Origin: Pseudoflavonifractor sp. An44
Lineage (GTDB): Bacteria; Bacillota; Clostridia; Oscillospirales; Oscillospiraceae
DNA: 53,204 nucleotides
NCBI RefSeq assembly: GCF_002161675.1
Contig: NZ_NFIH01000017.1
Span: forward strand, 1-53,204
Direction of reading: 5' to 3'
Shown here: positions 42,101-51,348 of the stretch, in pieces
How the letters are laid out: each line of letters begins with the position of its first letter
How positions within the stretch are numbered: position 1 is the stretch's first letter
Notes under the pieces: generated by a model
The model's input: the letters and a program-made list of their open reading frames with translations, nothing else
What the model was told of the DNA's origin: nothing
Databases searched by the model: none
Made by a program: the position numbers and the translations under genes

Positions 42101-43486
42101 ATGTTTCGACGCATTCTCATTGCCAACCGGGGCGAGATCGCCGTGCGCATCTTCCGGGCCTGCCGGGAGATGAACATCCAGCCCGTGGTGGTATACTCCC
42201 AGGGAGACGCCGACGCCCTCCACGTGCAGCTGGCCGAGGAGGCCTACTGCATTGGCCCCGCCCGCTCTGCCGACAGCTACTTAAATATGAACGCCATTCT
42301 CACCGTGGCCAAGCAGACCGGCTGTGACGCCCTCCACCCCGGGTACGGCTTTTTGTCGGAGAACGCCGACTTTGCCGATGCCTGTGCTCAGGCGGGCATC
42401 ACCTTCATCGGCCCCTCCGGGGACGTCATCCGCAACATGGGCAACAAGGCCGCCGCCCGCAAGCTGATGCAGCAGGCCGGGGTGCCTGTGGTGCCCGGCT
42501 CCGACGGAGCGGTGGACACCCCTGAGCAGGCCAAGGCCCTGGCGGATGCCATGGGCTACCCCGTGCTCATCAAGGCCGCCGCCGGCGGCGGCGGACGGGG
42601 CATGCGCCGGGTCTACGAGCCCGACCAGCTTATCCCTCTGTTCCAGGAGGCACGCAGCGAGTCCATTGCCTGCTTTGGCAGCGACGAGATGTACCTGGAA
42701 AAGCTCATCGTCAACCCCCGCCACATCGAGTTCCAGATCATGGCCGATGGGCAGGGCAACGTCATCCAGCTGGGGGAGCGGGACTGCTCCATCCAGCGGC
42801 GCAACCAGAAGATGTTGGAGGAATCCCCCTCCAAGGCCCTCACCCCTGAGCTGCGGGAGAAGATGGGGGCGGCGGCGGTGGCGGCGGCCAAGGCGGCCGG
42901 ATACGTCAACGCCGGTACGGTAGAATTTGTTCTCTCTCCGGAAGGAGAGTTTTACTTCATAGAGATGAACACCCGTATCCAGGTGGAGCACCCGGTCACC
43001 GAGATGGTCACCGGGCTGGACCTGGTACGGGAGCAGATTCGGGTGGCCTCCGGGCTGCCCCTGTCGGTGACCCAGGACCAGGTGCAGCTCCATGGCCACG
43101 CCATTGAGTGCCGCATCAACGCCGAGGACCCCACCCACGACTTCCGACCTACCCCCGGCCACGTGGACTTTCTCCACATGCCCGGCGGCTGCGGGGTGCG
43201 GGTGGACAGCGGCCTGTACGGCGGCTACGACCTGCCCCCCTACTACGACTCCATGATGGCCAAGATCATCGTCCACGCCCCCACCCGGCTGGACGCCATC
43301 CGACGCATGCGCCGGGCCCTGGAGGAGCTGGTCATTGAGGGCACCACCAACAACATTGATCTGCTCCACCAGATCTTGTACCACCCCGACTTTGTCCGGG
43401 GCAGCTATCACACCGGGTTCATGGATGCCAATCTGGACACCCTGCTGGCCTGGAGCAATCCTGCTGAGGAGGAGAAGAAGGCATGA
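42101..43486 (+). CDS. accC: Biotin carboxylase of acetyl-CoA carboxylase
   Basis: A 461-residue ATP-grasp enzyme that carboxylates biotin on AccB. It begins [20 protein letters not shown] and has [14 protein letters not shown], the glycine-rich ATP lid [12 protein letters not shown], and [14 protein letters not shown] with the catalytic Glu and Arg. The ATG at 42101 is preferred over an in-frame GTG at 42092 that overlaps the accB stop. It overlaps accD by 4 bp. Confidence 0.97.
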   Translation: MFRRILIANRGEIAVRIFRACREMNIQPVVVYSQGDADALHVQLAEEAYCIGPARSADSYLNMNAILTVAKQTGCDALHPGYGFLSENADFADACAQAGITFIGPSGDVIRNMGNKAAARKLMQQAGVPVVPGSDGAVDTPEQAKALADAMGYPVLIKAAAGGGGRGMRRVYEPDQLIPLFQEARSESIACFGSDEMYLEKLIVNPRHIEFQIMADGQGNVIQLGERDCSIQRRNQKMLEESPSKALTPELREKMGAAAVAAAKAAGYVNAGTVEFVLSPEGEFYFIEMNTRIQVEHPVTEMVTGLDLVREQIRVASGLPLSVTQDQVQLHGHAIECRINAEDPTHDFRPTPGHVDFLHMPGGCGVRVDSGLYGGYDLPPYYDSMMAKIIVHAPTRLDAIRRMRRALEELVIEGTTNNIDLLHQILYHPDFVRGSYHTGFMDANLDTLLAWSNPAEEEKKA

Positions 43487-44352
43487 GTTCTGTGTTTCAA
43501 CGGCGCAGACAGAAGCTGCTGGCCCTGAAGGCCATGCACAGCGTGTCCGCCTCGGTACAGCCCCACAGCAGTGAGGTGTGCAAAAATTGCGGTGGAGAGG
43601 TGCCCCATCGGGACCTGGTGGCGGCGGGGTACGTGTGCCCCCTGTGCGGCTACCACCACCCCATTGGCGCCTACTACCGCCTGAGTCAGATTCTGGACCG
43701 GGGCAGCTTCCGGGAGCTGGACGAGGAGCTGGCCTCCGCCGACCCCCTGGACTTCCCCGGCTATCGCCAGAAGCTGACCAAGGCCCAGGCCAAGACCGGC
43801 ATGAACGAGGGCGTGGTCACCGCTCTGGGCCGCATCGGCGGCACGAAAGTGGCGGTGGGCGTGCTGGACAGCCGCTTCTTTATGGGCAGCATGAGCGCCG
43901 CCCTGGGTGAAAAGGTCACCCGGCTGGTGGAGCAGGCCGCCAAGTCCCGCCTGCCCCTCATCCTCTTTGCCGCCAGCGGCGGAGCCCGGATGCAGGAGGG
44001 CATTTTGTCCCTGATGCAGATGGCCAAGACCTCGGCGGCCCTGGAGCGGTTCTCCCGCCGGGGCGGCCTGTACATCTCGGTGCTCACCCACCCCACCACC
44101 GGCGGCGTCACCGCCTCCTTTGCCAGCCTGGGCGACATCATGCTGGCCGAGCCGGGGGCTCTCATCGGCTTTGCCGGGCCCCGGGTCATTGAGCAGACCA
44201 TCGGCCAGGAGCTGCCCGAGGGCTTCCAGAGCGCAGAATATTTGTTGGAGCACGGCTTTTTGGACGCTGTGGTTCCCCGCAGTCAGATGCGGGAGACCCT
44301 CATCCGGCTGCTGAAGCTCCATGGAAAGGCAGGTGCAAACCGGGATGGCTGA
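43483..44352 (+). CDS. accD: Acetyl-CoA carboxylase carboxyltransferase beta subunit
   Basis: A 289-residue crotonase-fold subunit with the N-terminal zinc ribbon CKNC ... CPLCGYH (about residues 28-52), characteristic of Acc[20 protein letters not shown] and [16 protein letters not shown] form the acyl-CoA-binding loops. It pairs with AccA to pass carboxyl to acetyl-CoA. The ATG overlaps the accC stop (ATGA). Confidence 0.96.
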   Translation: MSSVFQRRRQKLLALKAMHSVSASVQPHSSEVCKNCGGEVPHRDLVAAGYVCPLCGYHHPIGAYYRLSQILDRGSFRELDEELASADPLDFPGYRQKLTKAQAKTGMNEGVVTALGRIGGTKVAVGVLDSRFFMGSMSAALGEKVTRLVEQAAKSRLPLILFAASGGARMQEGILSLMQMAKTSAALERFSRRGGLYISVLTHPTTGGVTASFASLGDIMLAEPGALIGFAGPRVIEQTIGQELPEGFQSAEYLLEHGFLDAVVPRSQMRETLIRLLKLHGKAGANRDG

Positions 44353-45163
44353 GTATACTGCTGCTGAGCGCGTGGCGCTGGCCCGCAACACCGCCCGTCC
44401 CGGGGTGGTGGACTATGTCCAGGGCCTGTTTGGCGACTTTTTTGAGCAGAAAGGGGACCGCCTGTGCGGGGAGGACCCCAGTATTTTCGGCGGCATCGGC
44501 CTGTTCCACGGCCGTCCCGTCACCGTCATCGGCCACCGCAAGGGCAAGGACCTGGCCGAGCGCATGGCCTGCCGCTTCGGCATGCCCAACCCCGAGGGAT
44601 ACCGCAAGGCCGGACGGCTCATGGACCAGGCGGAGAAGTTTGGCCGCCCGGTGATCACCTTCATCGACACCCCCGGCGCCTACCCCGGCCTGGAGGCGGA
44701 GGCCAGAGGCCAGGGCGAGGCCATCGCCCGGATGCTGGCCAAGATGTCCGCCCTCACCGTGCCCACCATCGCCATTGTCACCGGAGAGGGTGGCAGCGGC
44801 GGCGCCCTGGCCCTGGGCGTGGGCAACCGGGTGCTGATGCTGGAAAACGCCGTGTATTCCGTCCTCTCTCCCGAGGGCTTTGCGGCCATCTTGTGGAAGG
44901 ATGCCTCTCGCAGTGACGAGGCCTGCGAGGTGATGAAGCTCACCGCCGCCGACCTCTTGGAGCTGGGGGTCATCGACCGGGTGATCCCTGAGCCCGCTGG
45001 CGGAGCCCACACCGATGTGGCCGCTATGGTACACACCTTGGACCGGGTGCTCCAGGAGGAGTTGGCAGGCCTGAGCCGCATGAGCGGCCACGCCCTGTTC
45101 ACCGGTCGATATGAAAAATTTAGAGCCATGGGCGCAAAGGCCCTGAGAAAGGAGCGCACATGA
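44345..45163 (+). CDS. accA: Acetyl-CoA carboxylase carboxyltransferase alpha subunit
   Basis: A 272-residue subunit starting [15 protein letters not shown], with [37 protein letters not shown] and [17 protein letters not shown], which provide the biotin and oxyanion sites. The ATG at 44345, overlapping accD by 8 bp, fits the family's N-terminus; an earlier in-frame ATG at 44321 is possible. Its stop overlaps fabH (ATGA). Confidence 0.96.
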   Translation: MAEYTAAERVALARNTARPGVVDYVQGLFGDFFEQKGDRLCGEDPSIFGGIGLFHGRPVTVIGHRKGKDLAERMACRFGMPNPEGYRKAGRLMDQAEKFGRPVITFIDTPGAYPGLEAEARGQGEAIARMLAKMSALTVPTIAIVTGEGGSGGALALGVGNRVLMLENAVYSVLSPEGFAAILWKDASRSDEACEVMKLTAADLLELGVIDRVIPEPAGGAHTDVAAMVHTLDRVLQEELAGLSRMSGHALFTGRYEKFRAMGAKALRKERT

Positions 45164-46116
45164 GTGGCATCAAATTGCTGGCCACGGGCAGTGCCCTGCC
45201 CCAGCATGTCATAACCAACCAGGATTTTGAGAAAATTGTGGACACCAGCGACGAGTGGATTCGCACCCGCACCGGCATCGGTGCCCGCCACCACTGCCGG
45301 GGGGAGGAGTGCCACACCAGCCTGTGTCTGGACGCCGCCCGCAAGGCCCTGGAGCGGGGGGGCATTGACCCCCAGCAGATCGGGGTGTGCCTGGTGGCCA
45401 CCCTCACCCAGGATCACCTGACCCCCGCCACCGCCTGCGTGCTGCAAAAGGAGCTGGGGTTCCAGGAGGACACCATCTGCTTTGACTTGAATGCCGCCTG
45501 TTCCGGCTTTGTCTACGCCCTGCACACGGCCGAGTGCCTGCTGGCTGCCGCAAAGCGCAAGTACGCCCTGGTGCTGGGGGCTGAGGTGCTCAGCCGGGTC
45601 ATGGACCTGACGGACCGCAGCACCTGCGTGCTCTTCGGAGACGGCGCTGGCGCTGCCCTGGTTCAGTGGCGGGAGGACTACCCCTCCATCCACGCCGTTC
45701 TGGGCTGCCGGGGCAACGACCGGGTGCTCACCATCCCCGGGGTCAACAAGGGTGAGCCCTCTGTGATTCACATGGAGGGACAGGATGTGTTCCGCTTCGC
45801 CGTGGAGGCCCTGCCCCGGTGCGCCCGGGAAGTAGCCGAGAAGGCGGGCATCACCCTGGATGAGGTGGACCGCTTTGTGCTCCACCAGGCCAACCAGAGA
45901 ATCATCAATTTTGCCGTGAAGAAGCTGGGGGTAGACCCGGCCAAGTGCACCGGCAATATCGAACATACCGCCAACACCTCGGCGGCCAGCGTACCCATTT
46001 TGCTGGACGAGCTGGTGCAAAACGGAGACGTGAAGCCCGGAGATAAGGTCCTGTGCGTGGGCTTCGGCGGCGGACTGACCTGGGCGGGCGCTCTGCTGGA
46101 AGTGGCCCAGGGCTGA
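45160..46116 (+). CDS. fabH: 3-oxoacyl-ACP synthase III
   Basis: FabH starts fatty-acid synthesis by condensing an acyl-CoA with malonyl-ACP. The 318-residue thiolase-fold enzyme has catalytic Cys114 in DLNAACSGF, His in VLHQANQRI and Asn in TANTSAASVP. TRTGIGARH is the N-terminal CoA-binding signature. Whether it prefers acetyl or branched primers cannot be told. The ATG overlaps accA. Confidence 0.96.
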   Translation: MSGIKLLATGSALPQHVITNQDFEKIVDTSDEWIRTRTGIGARHHCRGEECHTSLCLDAARKALERGGIDPQQIGVCLVATLTQDHLTPATACVLQKELGFQEDTICFDLNAACSGFVYALHTAECLLAAAKRKYALVLGAEVLSRVMDLTDRSTCVLFGDGAGAALVQWREDYPSIHAVLGCRGNDRVLTIPGVNKGEPSVIHMEGQDVFRFAVEALPRCAREVAEKAGITLDEVDRFVLHQANQRIINFAVKKLGVDPAKCTGNIEHTANTSAASVPILLDELVQNGDVKPGDKVLCVGFGGGLTWAGALLEVAQG

Positions 46117-46136
46117 GAATGGAGGATTGAACAGAT

Positions 46137-47063
46137 ATGAAGTTAAATGAACTGCTGGGAATTGAGTTTCCTTTGATTCAGGGCGGCATGGCCAACATCG
46201 CCACCGGCGCCTTCGCCGCCGCTGTGTCCAACGCTGGCGCTCTGGGCCTGGTGGGCTCCGGCGGCTGGGACGCTGAGACCCTGCGCCGTGAAATTCGCAT
46301 CGCCAAGGAGCACACCGACAAGCCCTTCGGCGTCAACCTCATGCTCATGAACCCCCACATCGACGACCTGGCCAAGGTCGTGGTGGAGGAGGGGGTGGCC
46401 GTGGTCACCACTGGCGCCGGCAACCCCGGCAAGTACGTCCCCGCCTGGAAAGAGGCTGGCATCCGGGTCTTCCCCGTGGTGGCGGCTCCCATCCTGGCCA
46501 AGCGCCTGGAGCGTCTGGGTGTGGACGGCTTCATCGCCGAGGGCACCGAGAGCGGCGGACATGTGGGTGAGATGACCACCATGGCCCTGGTGCCCCAGGT
46601 GGTGGACACCGTGTCCGTCCCCGTCATCGCCGCCGGCGGCATTGCCGACGGCCGTCAGCTGGCCGCTGCCTTTGCCCTGGGCGCCTGCGGCGCTCAGATC
46701 GGCACTTGCCTGCTGGCCAGCGAGGAGTGCCCCATCCATGAAAACTACAAGAAGGCGGTCATCAAGGCCAGCGCCACCGACACCATCGTCACCGGCCGCA
46801 CCACTGGCGCTCCCGTGCGGGTGCTGAAGAACAAGATGGCCCGGGAGTATGTGCGCATGGAGAAGGATCACCTGCCCCTGGAGGAGCTGGAGAAGCTGAC
46901 CCTGGGCTCTCTGCGCCGGGCTGTGTTTGACGGCGACGTGGACACCGGCAGCTTCATGGCCGGTCAGGTGGCCGGTATGGTCCATGAGGTGCGCCCCCTG
47001 CGCCAGATCTTTGAGGATCTGATGGCAGGCTATGACAAGACCGTAAAGGAGATGCAGGGATGA
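46137..47063 (+). CDS. fabK: Enoyl-ACP reductase II (FMN-dependent FabK)
   Basis: A 308-residue TIM-barrel flavoprotein of the nitronate monooxygenase superfamily that reduces enoyl-ACP. It begins MKLNELLGIEFPLIQGGMA, has the FMN-binding and catalytic His in AEGTESGGHVG and the phosphate loop PVIAAGGIADGRQL, and GTCLLASEECP. It stands where FabI would be in other bacteria and is the only enoyl reductase in the operon, so resistance to FabI inhibitors such as triclosan is expected. Confidence 0.95.
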   Translation: MKLNELLGIEFPLIQGGMANIATGAFAAAVSNAGALGLVGSGGWDAETLRREIRIAKEHTDKPFGVNLMLMNPHIDDLAKVVVEEGVAVVTTGAGNPGKYVPAWKEAGIRVFPVVAAPILAKRLERLGVDGFIAEGTESGGHVGEMTTMALVPQVVDTVSVPVIAAGGIADGRQLAAAFALGACGAQIGTCLLASEECPIHENYKKAVIKASATDTIVTGRTTGAPVRVLKNKMAREYVRMEKDHLPLEELEKLTLGSLRRAVFDGDVDTGSFMAGQVAGMVHEVRPLRQIFEDLMAGYDKTVKEMQG

Positions 47064-47983
47064 GCATTGCGTTTTTGTATGCCGGACAGGGCAGCCAGCA
47101 CCCGGGCATGGGTGCCGACCTGTACGAGACCTACCCCCAGTTCCGGGCCGTGCTGGACGGGGCAGACCTGGACTTTGATGTCAAAGAGGTCAGCTTCCAG
47201 GACAGCCAGGGGGTTTTGAATGAGACCCGGTACACCCAGCCCTGCATGGTGGCCTTTGCCGTGGGCGTCACCCAGATTCTCAACCATGAGGGCATCCGCC
47301 CCGACTACGTGGCGGGCCTGAGCCTGGGCGAGTACTCCGCCCTCCAGGCCGCCGGGGTGTTCAACCCTCAGCAGGCCATCTCCCTGGTGGCCTTCCGGGG
47401 CAAGGTGATGGCCGAGGCCGCCAAGGACGTGCCCTGCGGCATGACCGCCGTGCTGGGCCTGGACCGGGAAAAGCTGGAGCAGGCCTGTGACGAGGCCAGC
47501 GCTCTGGGTGTGGTGTGCATCGCCAACTACAACTGCCCCGGCCAGCTGGTCATCGGCGGCCACCAGGCTGCTGTGGACGAGGCCGCTCGCCTGGCCAAGG
47601 AGATGGGTGCCCGCCGCTGCATGCCCCTGAAGGTCAGCGGACCCTTCCACACCCCTCTGTTGAAGCCCGCCGGGGACGCCCTGGCCGAGAAGTTCAAGGG
47701 GGAGACCTTTGGCGAGATGCAGGTGCCGGTGCTCTTCAACTGTCTGGGCCGTGAGAAGGGCCCCGACGACACCATTCCCGCCCTGCTGGAGCGCCAGGTG
47801 CAGTCCTCCGTGTACATGGAGGACACCATTCGCCGTCTGGCTGAGTTGGGTGTGGACACCATCGTAGAAATCGGACCGGGGAAGGTGCTCAGCGGCTTTG
47901 TGCGCAAGACCACCCCCGAGATCAAGACTTATGCCGTGGAGACTGTGGCCGACGTTCAGGCCCTGGTCCAGGCACTGAAATGA
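47060..47983 (+). CDS. fabD: Malonyl-CoA:ACP transacylase
   Basis: A 307-residue transacylase loading malonyl onto ACP. The start MSIAFLYAGQGSQHPGMG is typical. The nucleophile is Ser88 in GLSLGEYSAL, Arg is in VAFRGKVM, and the catalytic His is in VSGPFHTPLL. It overlaps fabK by 4 bp. Confidence 0.96.
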   Translation: MSIAFLYAGQGSQHPGMGADLYETYPQFRAVLDGADLDFDVKEVSFQDSQGVLNETRYTQPCMVAFAVGVTQILNHEGIRPDYVAGLSLGEYSALQAAGVFNPQQAISLVAFRGKVMAEAAKDVPCGMTAVLGLDREKLEQACDEASALGVVCIANYNCPGQLVIGGHQAAVDEAARLAKEMGARRCMPLKVSGPFHTPLLKPAGDALAEKFKGETFGEMQVPVLFNCLGREKGPDDTIPALLERQVQSSVYMEDTIRRLAELGVDTIVEIGPGKVLSGFVRKTTPEIKTYAVETVADVQALVQALK

Positions 47984-47994
47984 GGGATTCGACC

Positions 47995-48738
47995 ATGTCA
48001 TTGAAGGGAAAAGTGGCCATCGTCACCGGCGGCAGCCGGGGCATTGGCCGAGCCATCTGCCTGGAACTGGCCGCCCAGGGGGCCAATGTGGTGTTCTCCT
48101 ACGCCGGCAACGATGCCGCCGCTCAGGAGACCCTGGCCGCCCTCACCCAGCTGGGTGTGGAGGCGCGCAGCTTCAAGGGTGACGTCACCGACGCCGAGGC
48201 CGTGAAGAACCTGGTGGACACCGCCGTGAAAGAGCTGGGCGGGGTGCACATCCTGGTCAACAACGCCGGAATTACCCGGGACGGCCTGGCCATGACCATG
48301 AAGGAAGAGGACTTTGACGCCGTGGTGAGCACCAACCTGAAAGGCACCTTTTTGTGCATGAAGGCGGTGACCCGGCCCATGATGAAGGCCAAGTATGGCC
48401 GCATCGTCAACCTCAGCTCCGTGGTGGCCCTGCGGGGCAACCCCGGCCAGGTCAACTACTGCGCCAGCAAGGCTGGCGTCATCGGTATGACCAAGTCCCT
48501 GGCCAAGGAGCTGGCCGGACGGGGCATCACCGTCAACGCTGTGGCCCCCGGCTACATCGCCACCGATATGACCGCCGCCCTGCCCGAACAGGCCCGGGAG
48601 GCCATGCTCACCACCATCCCCGCCCGCCGGGCAGGCACCCCCGAAGATGTGGCCAAGGCCGTGGCCTTCCTGGCCAGCGACGGGGCCGGATACATCACCG
48701 GCCAGGTGCTCAGCGTGGACGGCGGCATGGGCATGTGA
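47995..48738 (+). CDS. fabG: 3-oxoacyl-ACP reductase
   Basis: A 247-residue short-chain dehydrogenase using NADPH. The cofactor loop is TGGSRGIGRAI, then NNAGITRDGL. Catalytic Ser is in NLSSVVALRGNPGQVNY with Tyr-x3-Lys in YCASKAG, and PGYIATDMT follows. The ATG at 47995 follows TGAGGGATTCGACC, 11 bp after fabD. Confidence 0.97.
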   Translation: MSLKGKVAIVTGGSRGIGRAICLELAAQGANVVFSYAGNDAAAQETLAALTQLGVEARSFKGDVTDAEAVKNLVDTAVKELGGVHILVNNAGITRDGLAMTMKEEDFDAVVSTNLKGTFLCMKAVTRPMMKAKYGRIVNLSSVVALRGNPGQVNYCASKAGVIGMTKSLAKELAGRGITVNAVAPGYIATDMTAALPEQAREAMLTTIPARRAGTPEDVAKAVAFLASDGAGYITGQVLSVDGGMGM

Positions 48739-48756
48739 CCAGACAAGGAGGAAATT

Positions 48757-50001
48757 ATGGGAAACAAACGCAGAGTTGTCATCACTGGCATGGGCACTGT
48801 CAACCCCCTGGGCCACAACGTGGCGGAGAGCTGGCAGGCAGTGCAGGAGGGCGTGTGCGGCATCGACACCATTACCCTCTATGACCCCACCGACCGCAAG
48901 GTGAAGCTGGCCGCCGAGGTGAAGAACTGGGACCCCACCACCGTGCTGGATAAGCGGGAGGTCAAGCACATGGCCCGCTATGCCCAGTTTGCCATGGTGG
49001 CCGCCCGGGAGGCCTTTGCCGACAGCGGCCTGGAGAAGGAGAAGCTGGACCTGACCCAGTGCGGTGTCATCGTCTCCAGCGGCGTGGGCGGCATCGGCAC
49101 CACCGAGGCCGAGCAGACCCGTGGCTTGGAGAAGGGCTTCGACCGGGTCAACCCCTACTACATCCCCGAGGCCATTGCCAACATGGGCGCCGGCCTCATT
49201 GCCATCGACCTGGGTTTTAAGGGCATGTGCACTTGCCCCGTCACCGCCTGTGCCGGCGGCTCCAACGCCGTGGGCGACGCCTTCCGCCACATCCGGGACG
49301 GCTACGCCACCGTGATGGTGTGCGGCGGTGCCGAGGCCGCCGTGACCCCTCTGTCCATCGGCGGCTTTACCACCATGCGGGCTCTCCACACCGGAGAGGA
49401 CAAGAACGCCGCTTCCGTGCCCTTTGATGCCCGCCGCAGCGGCTTTGTCATGGGCGAGGGCGCTGGTATCCTGGTGCTGGAGGAGCTGGAGCACGCTCTG
49501 GCCCGTGGCGCCAAGATTTACGCCGAGATGGTGGGCTATGGCGTCACCTGTGACGCCTACCACATGACCGCACCCGCCCCCAACGGCGAGGGCGGCGCCC
49601 GTGCCATGGCTCAGGCCCTGGCCGACGGAGACATGAAGCCGGAGGACGTGGACTACATCAACGCCCACGGCACCTCCACCCCCCTCAACGACTCCGGCGA
49701 GACCGCCGCCATCAAGACCGTGTTCGGCGACCACGCCTACAAGCTGGCCGTGAGCTCCACCAAGTCCATGACCGGCCATATGCTGGGCGCTGCCGGCGGC
49801 GTGGAGGCCATCTTCACCGCTCTGGCTGTGAAGGAGGACTACATCCCCGCCACCATCAACTACAAAGAGCCCGACCCCGCCTGTGACCTGGACATCGTGC
49901 CCAACCAGGGCCGCCACGCTACCGTGCGCTGCGCGCTGTCCAACTCTCTGGGCTTCGGCGGCCACAACGCCTGCGTGCTCATGAAGAAGTGGGAGGGCTA
50001 A
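48757..50001 (+). CDS. fabF: 3-oxoacyl-ACP synthase II
   Basis: A 414-residue elongating condensing enzyme. It shows the active-site Cys in VTACAGGSNAVGDA, the two His in NAHGTSTPLND and MTGHMLGAAGG, and the C-terminal NSLGFGGHNACV. The ATG follows ACAAGGAGGAAATT. No FabB is present, so FabF carries all elongation from this operon. Confidence 0.97.
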   Translation: MGNKRRVVITGMGTVNPLGHNVAESWQAVQEGVCGIDTITLYDPTDRKVKLAAEVKNWDPTTVLDKREVKHMARYAQFAMVAAREAFADSGLEKEKLDLTQCGVIVSSGVGGIGTTEAEQTRGLEKGFDRVNPYYIPEAIANMGAGLIAIDLGFKGMCTCPVTACAGGSNAVGDAFRHIRDGYATVMVCGGAEAAVTPLSIGGFTTMRALHTGEDKNAASVPFDARRSGFVMGEGAGILVLEELEHALARGAKIYAEMVGYGVTCDAYHMTAPAPNGEGGARAMAQALADGDMKPEDVDYINAHGTSTPLNDSGETAAIKTVFGDHAYKLAVSSTKSMTGHMLGAAGGVEAIFTALAVKEDYIPATINYKEPDPACDLDIVPNQGRHATVRCALSNSLGFGGHNACVLMKKWEG

Positions 50002-50006
50002 AGGCT

Positions 50007-50435
50007 ATGCAGTACAATTCCAATGAGATCGCCCAGATCATGCCTCACCGCTACCCCTTCGCCCTGGTGGACAAGATCGTGGACGGAGAAGAGGGCAAGT
50101 GGGCCAAGGGAATCAAGTGCGTCACCGTCAACGAGCCCTTCTTCCAGGGCCACTTCCCCCAGTACCACGTGATGCCCGGTGTGCTCATTCTGGAGGCCCT
50201 GGCCCAGGTGGCTGGCATCACCGTGCTGTCCATGGAGGAGAATCGGGGCAAGCTGGGCTTCTTCGGCGGCATCAAGAACGCCCGCTTCCGCCGCCAGGTG
50301 GTGCCCGGCGACGTGCTGGAGCTGGAGTGCACCATCATCAAGCAGAAAGGCCCCGTGGCCGTGGCGGAAGCCAAGGCTGTGGTGGACGGCCAGGTGGCCG
50401 TCACCGCCGAGCTCACCCTGGCGCTGGGTAAGTAA
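50007..50435 (+). CDS. fabZ: 3-hydroxyacyl-ACP dehydratase
   Basis: A 142-residue hot-dog-fold dehydratase. PHRYPFALVDKI is the N-terminal signature; catalytic His lies in GHFPQYHVMPGVLILEALAQ, which also carries the catalytic Glu. The ATG at 50007 begins MQYNSNEIAQ; an in-frame ATG at 49989 overlaps fabF and is less likely. No FabA/FabM partner is present, so unsaturated fatty-acid synthesis must rely on other genes. Confidence 0.96.
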   Translation: MQYNSNEIAQIMPHRYPFALVDKIVDGEEGKWAKGIKCVTVNEPFFQGHFPQYHVMPGVLILEALAQVAGITVLSMEENRGKLGFFGGIKNARFRRQVVPGDVLELECTIIKQKGPVAVAEAKAVVDGQVAVTAELTLALGK

Positions 50436-50502
50436 ATTACCGGGCTTTTGTGTGAAATCTGGAACTATGTACCATAAAACAGACGGACACGGAGGCAACG
50501 GA

Positions 50503-50955
50503 ATGTTGGAGGAGCGATTCGGAGCGGTGTATACCAAGTTTAAGCTCCATTTTTACCAGGAGATTTTCGCCCATTTTCAGAATCGGGAGGCCAGCCTGAC
50601 CACGGTGGAGACCTTCGCCATGGAGACCATCCAGGCCCTGGGCACCCCCACCGTCAACGAGTTTGCCACCTTTATGCGCATCTCACCCCCCAATGCGGCC
50701 TATAAGATCAACAGTCTGGTGCGCAAGGGGTACCTGACCAAGGTGCAGTCGGAGCAGGATAAGCGGGAATACCACCTGCAAGTGACCCAGAAATACCGGG
50801 ATTACTGCAATGTCAGCACCGACTACATTCGAAAGGTCATGGAGCGCATCAAAGAGCGCTTTAGCCCGGAGGAGTGCGACAAGCTGGAGGAGATGCTGGC
50901 CATCGTCAGCCAGGAGCTGATGCCGGAGGTCAACCTCCCCGGCGAGACGGGCTGA
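50503..50955 (+). CDS. MarR-family regulator of fatty-acid synthesis (FabT-like)
   Basis: A 150-residue winged-helix protein. N-terminal helices (about 1-35) lead to an HTH (TVNEFATFMRISPPNAAYKINSLVRKGYLTKVQ) and a wing with EQDKREYHLQVT, the DxR pattern of MarR proteins. A long C-terminal helix follows for dimerisation. The ATG at 50503 follows GGAGGCAACGGA, 67 bp after fabZ. Streptococcal FabT is a MarR protein in the fab cluster that represses it with acyl-ACP as co-repressor; by position this is a likely counterpart, and the AT-rich dyad at 41311-41333 is a candidate operator. Confidence 0.85.
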   Translation: MLEERFGAVYTKFKLHFYQEIFAHFQNREASLTTVETFAMETIQALGTPTVNEFATFMRISPPNAAYKINSLVRKGYLTKVQSEQDKREYHLQVTQKYRDYCNVSTDYIRKVMERIKERFSPEECDKLEEMLAIVSQELMPEVNLPGETG

Positions 50956-50982
50956 GCCCCTCACTGACAAGCAAACACTGGG

Positions 50983-51014
50983 AAAAAGACCCGCCGATGG
51001 CGGGTCTTTTTTTG
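50983..51014 (+). terminator. Terminator of the FAS-II operon
   Basis: AAAAAGACCCGCC pairs with GGCGGGTCTTTTT around a tight 4-nt loop, with further Ts. Confidence 0.95.
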
Positions 51015-51073
51015 CCCTTTTTTCCGGGACAGAGGACAAAACCCAATAAAAGCTGACATTTTGTGGGGAAATG

Positions 51074-51102
51074 TTGACAACCTGGTGATGTCGTGGTAAA
51101 CT
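51074..51102 (+). promoter_or_regulatory. Promoter of the GH20 gene
   Basis: TTGACA (51074-51079), a 17-bp spacer and TAAACT (51097-51102). It leaves a leader of about 240 nt. Confidence 0.7.
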
Positions 51103-51348
51103 ATACCAGAATTACCATGGAGATTTATGCGTTTCCACTAGTTTCATATGGGGGAAGGCAGCTGCAACTTCCAGGTAAGGTAGGTGAAGGATGGAGAATG
51201 GAAGGGGGAGCGCGGACCGGCGTTCCCGATGATGTGCACGGCTTTGCCCCAGGCCACAGAGCAGCCATAGAGCGACGGCTCGGGCTGTGATGATTGATAA
51301 AACGTGCGTAGGTAAAGGAAGTTTATGTACCACAAGGAGGTAAGAGTA
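51103..51348 (+). other. Long untranslated leader of the GH20 gene
   Basis: No gene is visible in these 246 bases. The sequence is purine-rich in the middle with GC-rich blocks near 51210-51290. I do not recognise a known riboswitch core, T-box, or terminator/antiterminator pair in it. Confidence 0.4.

Noticed and set aside
51103-51348. A c-di-GMP, c-di-AMP or cobalamin riboswitch before the GH20 gene
   Set aside because: The conserved cores of these classes could not be matched by eye, so the leader is reported only as unexplained.
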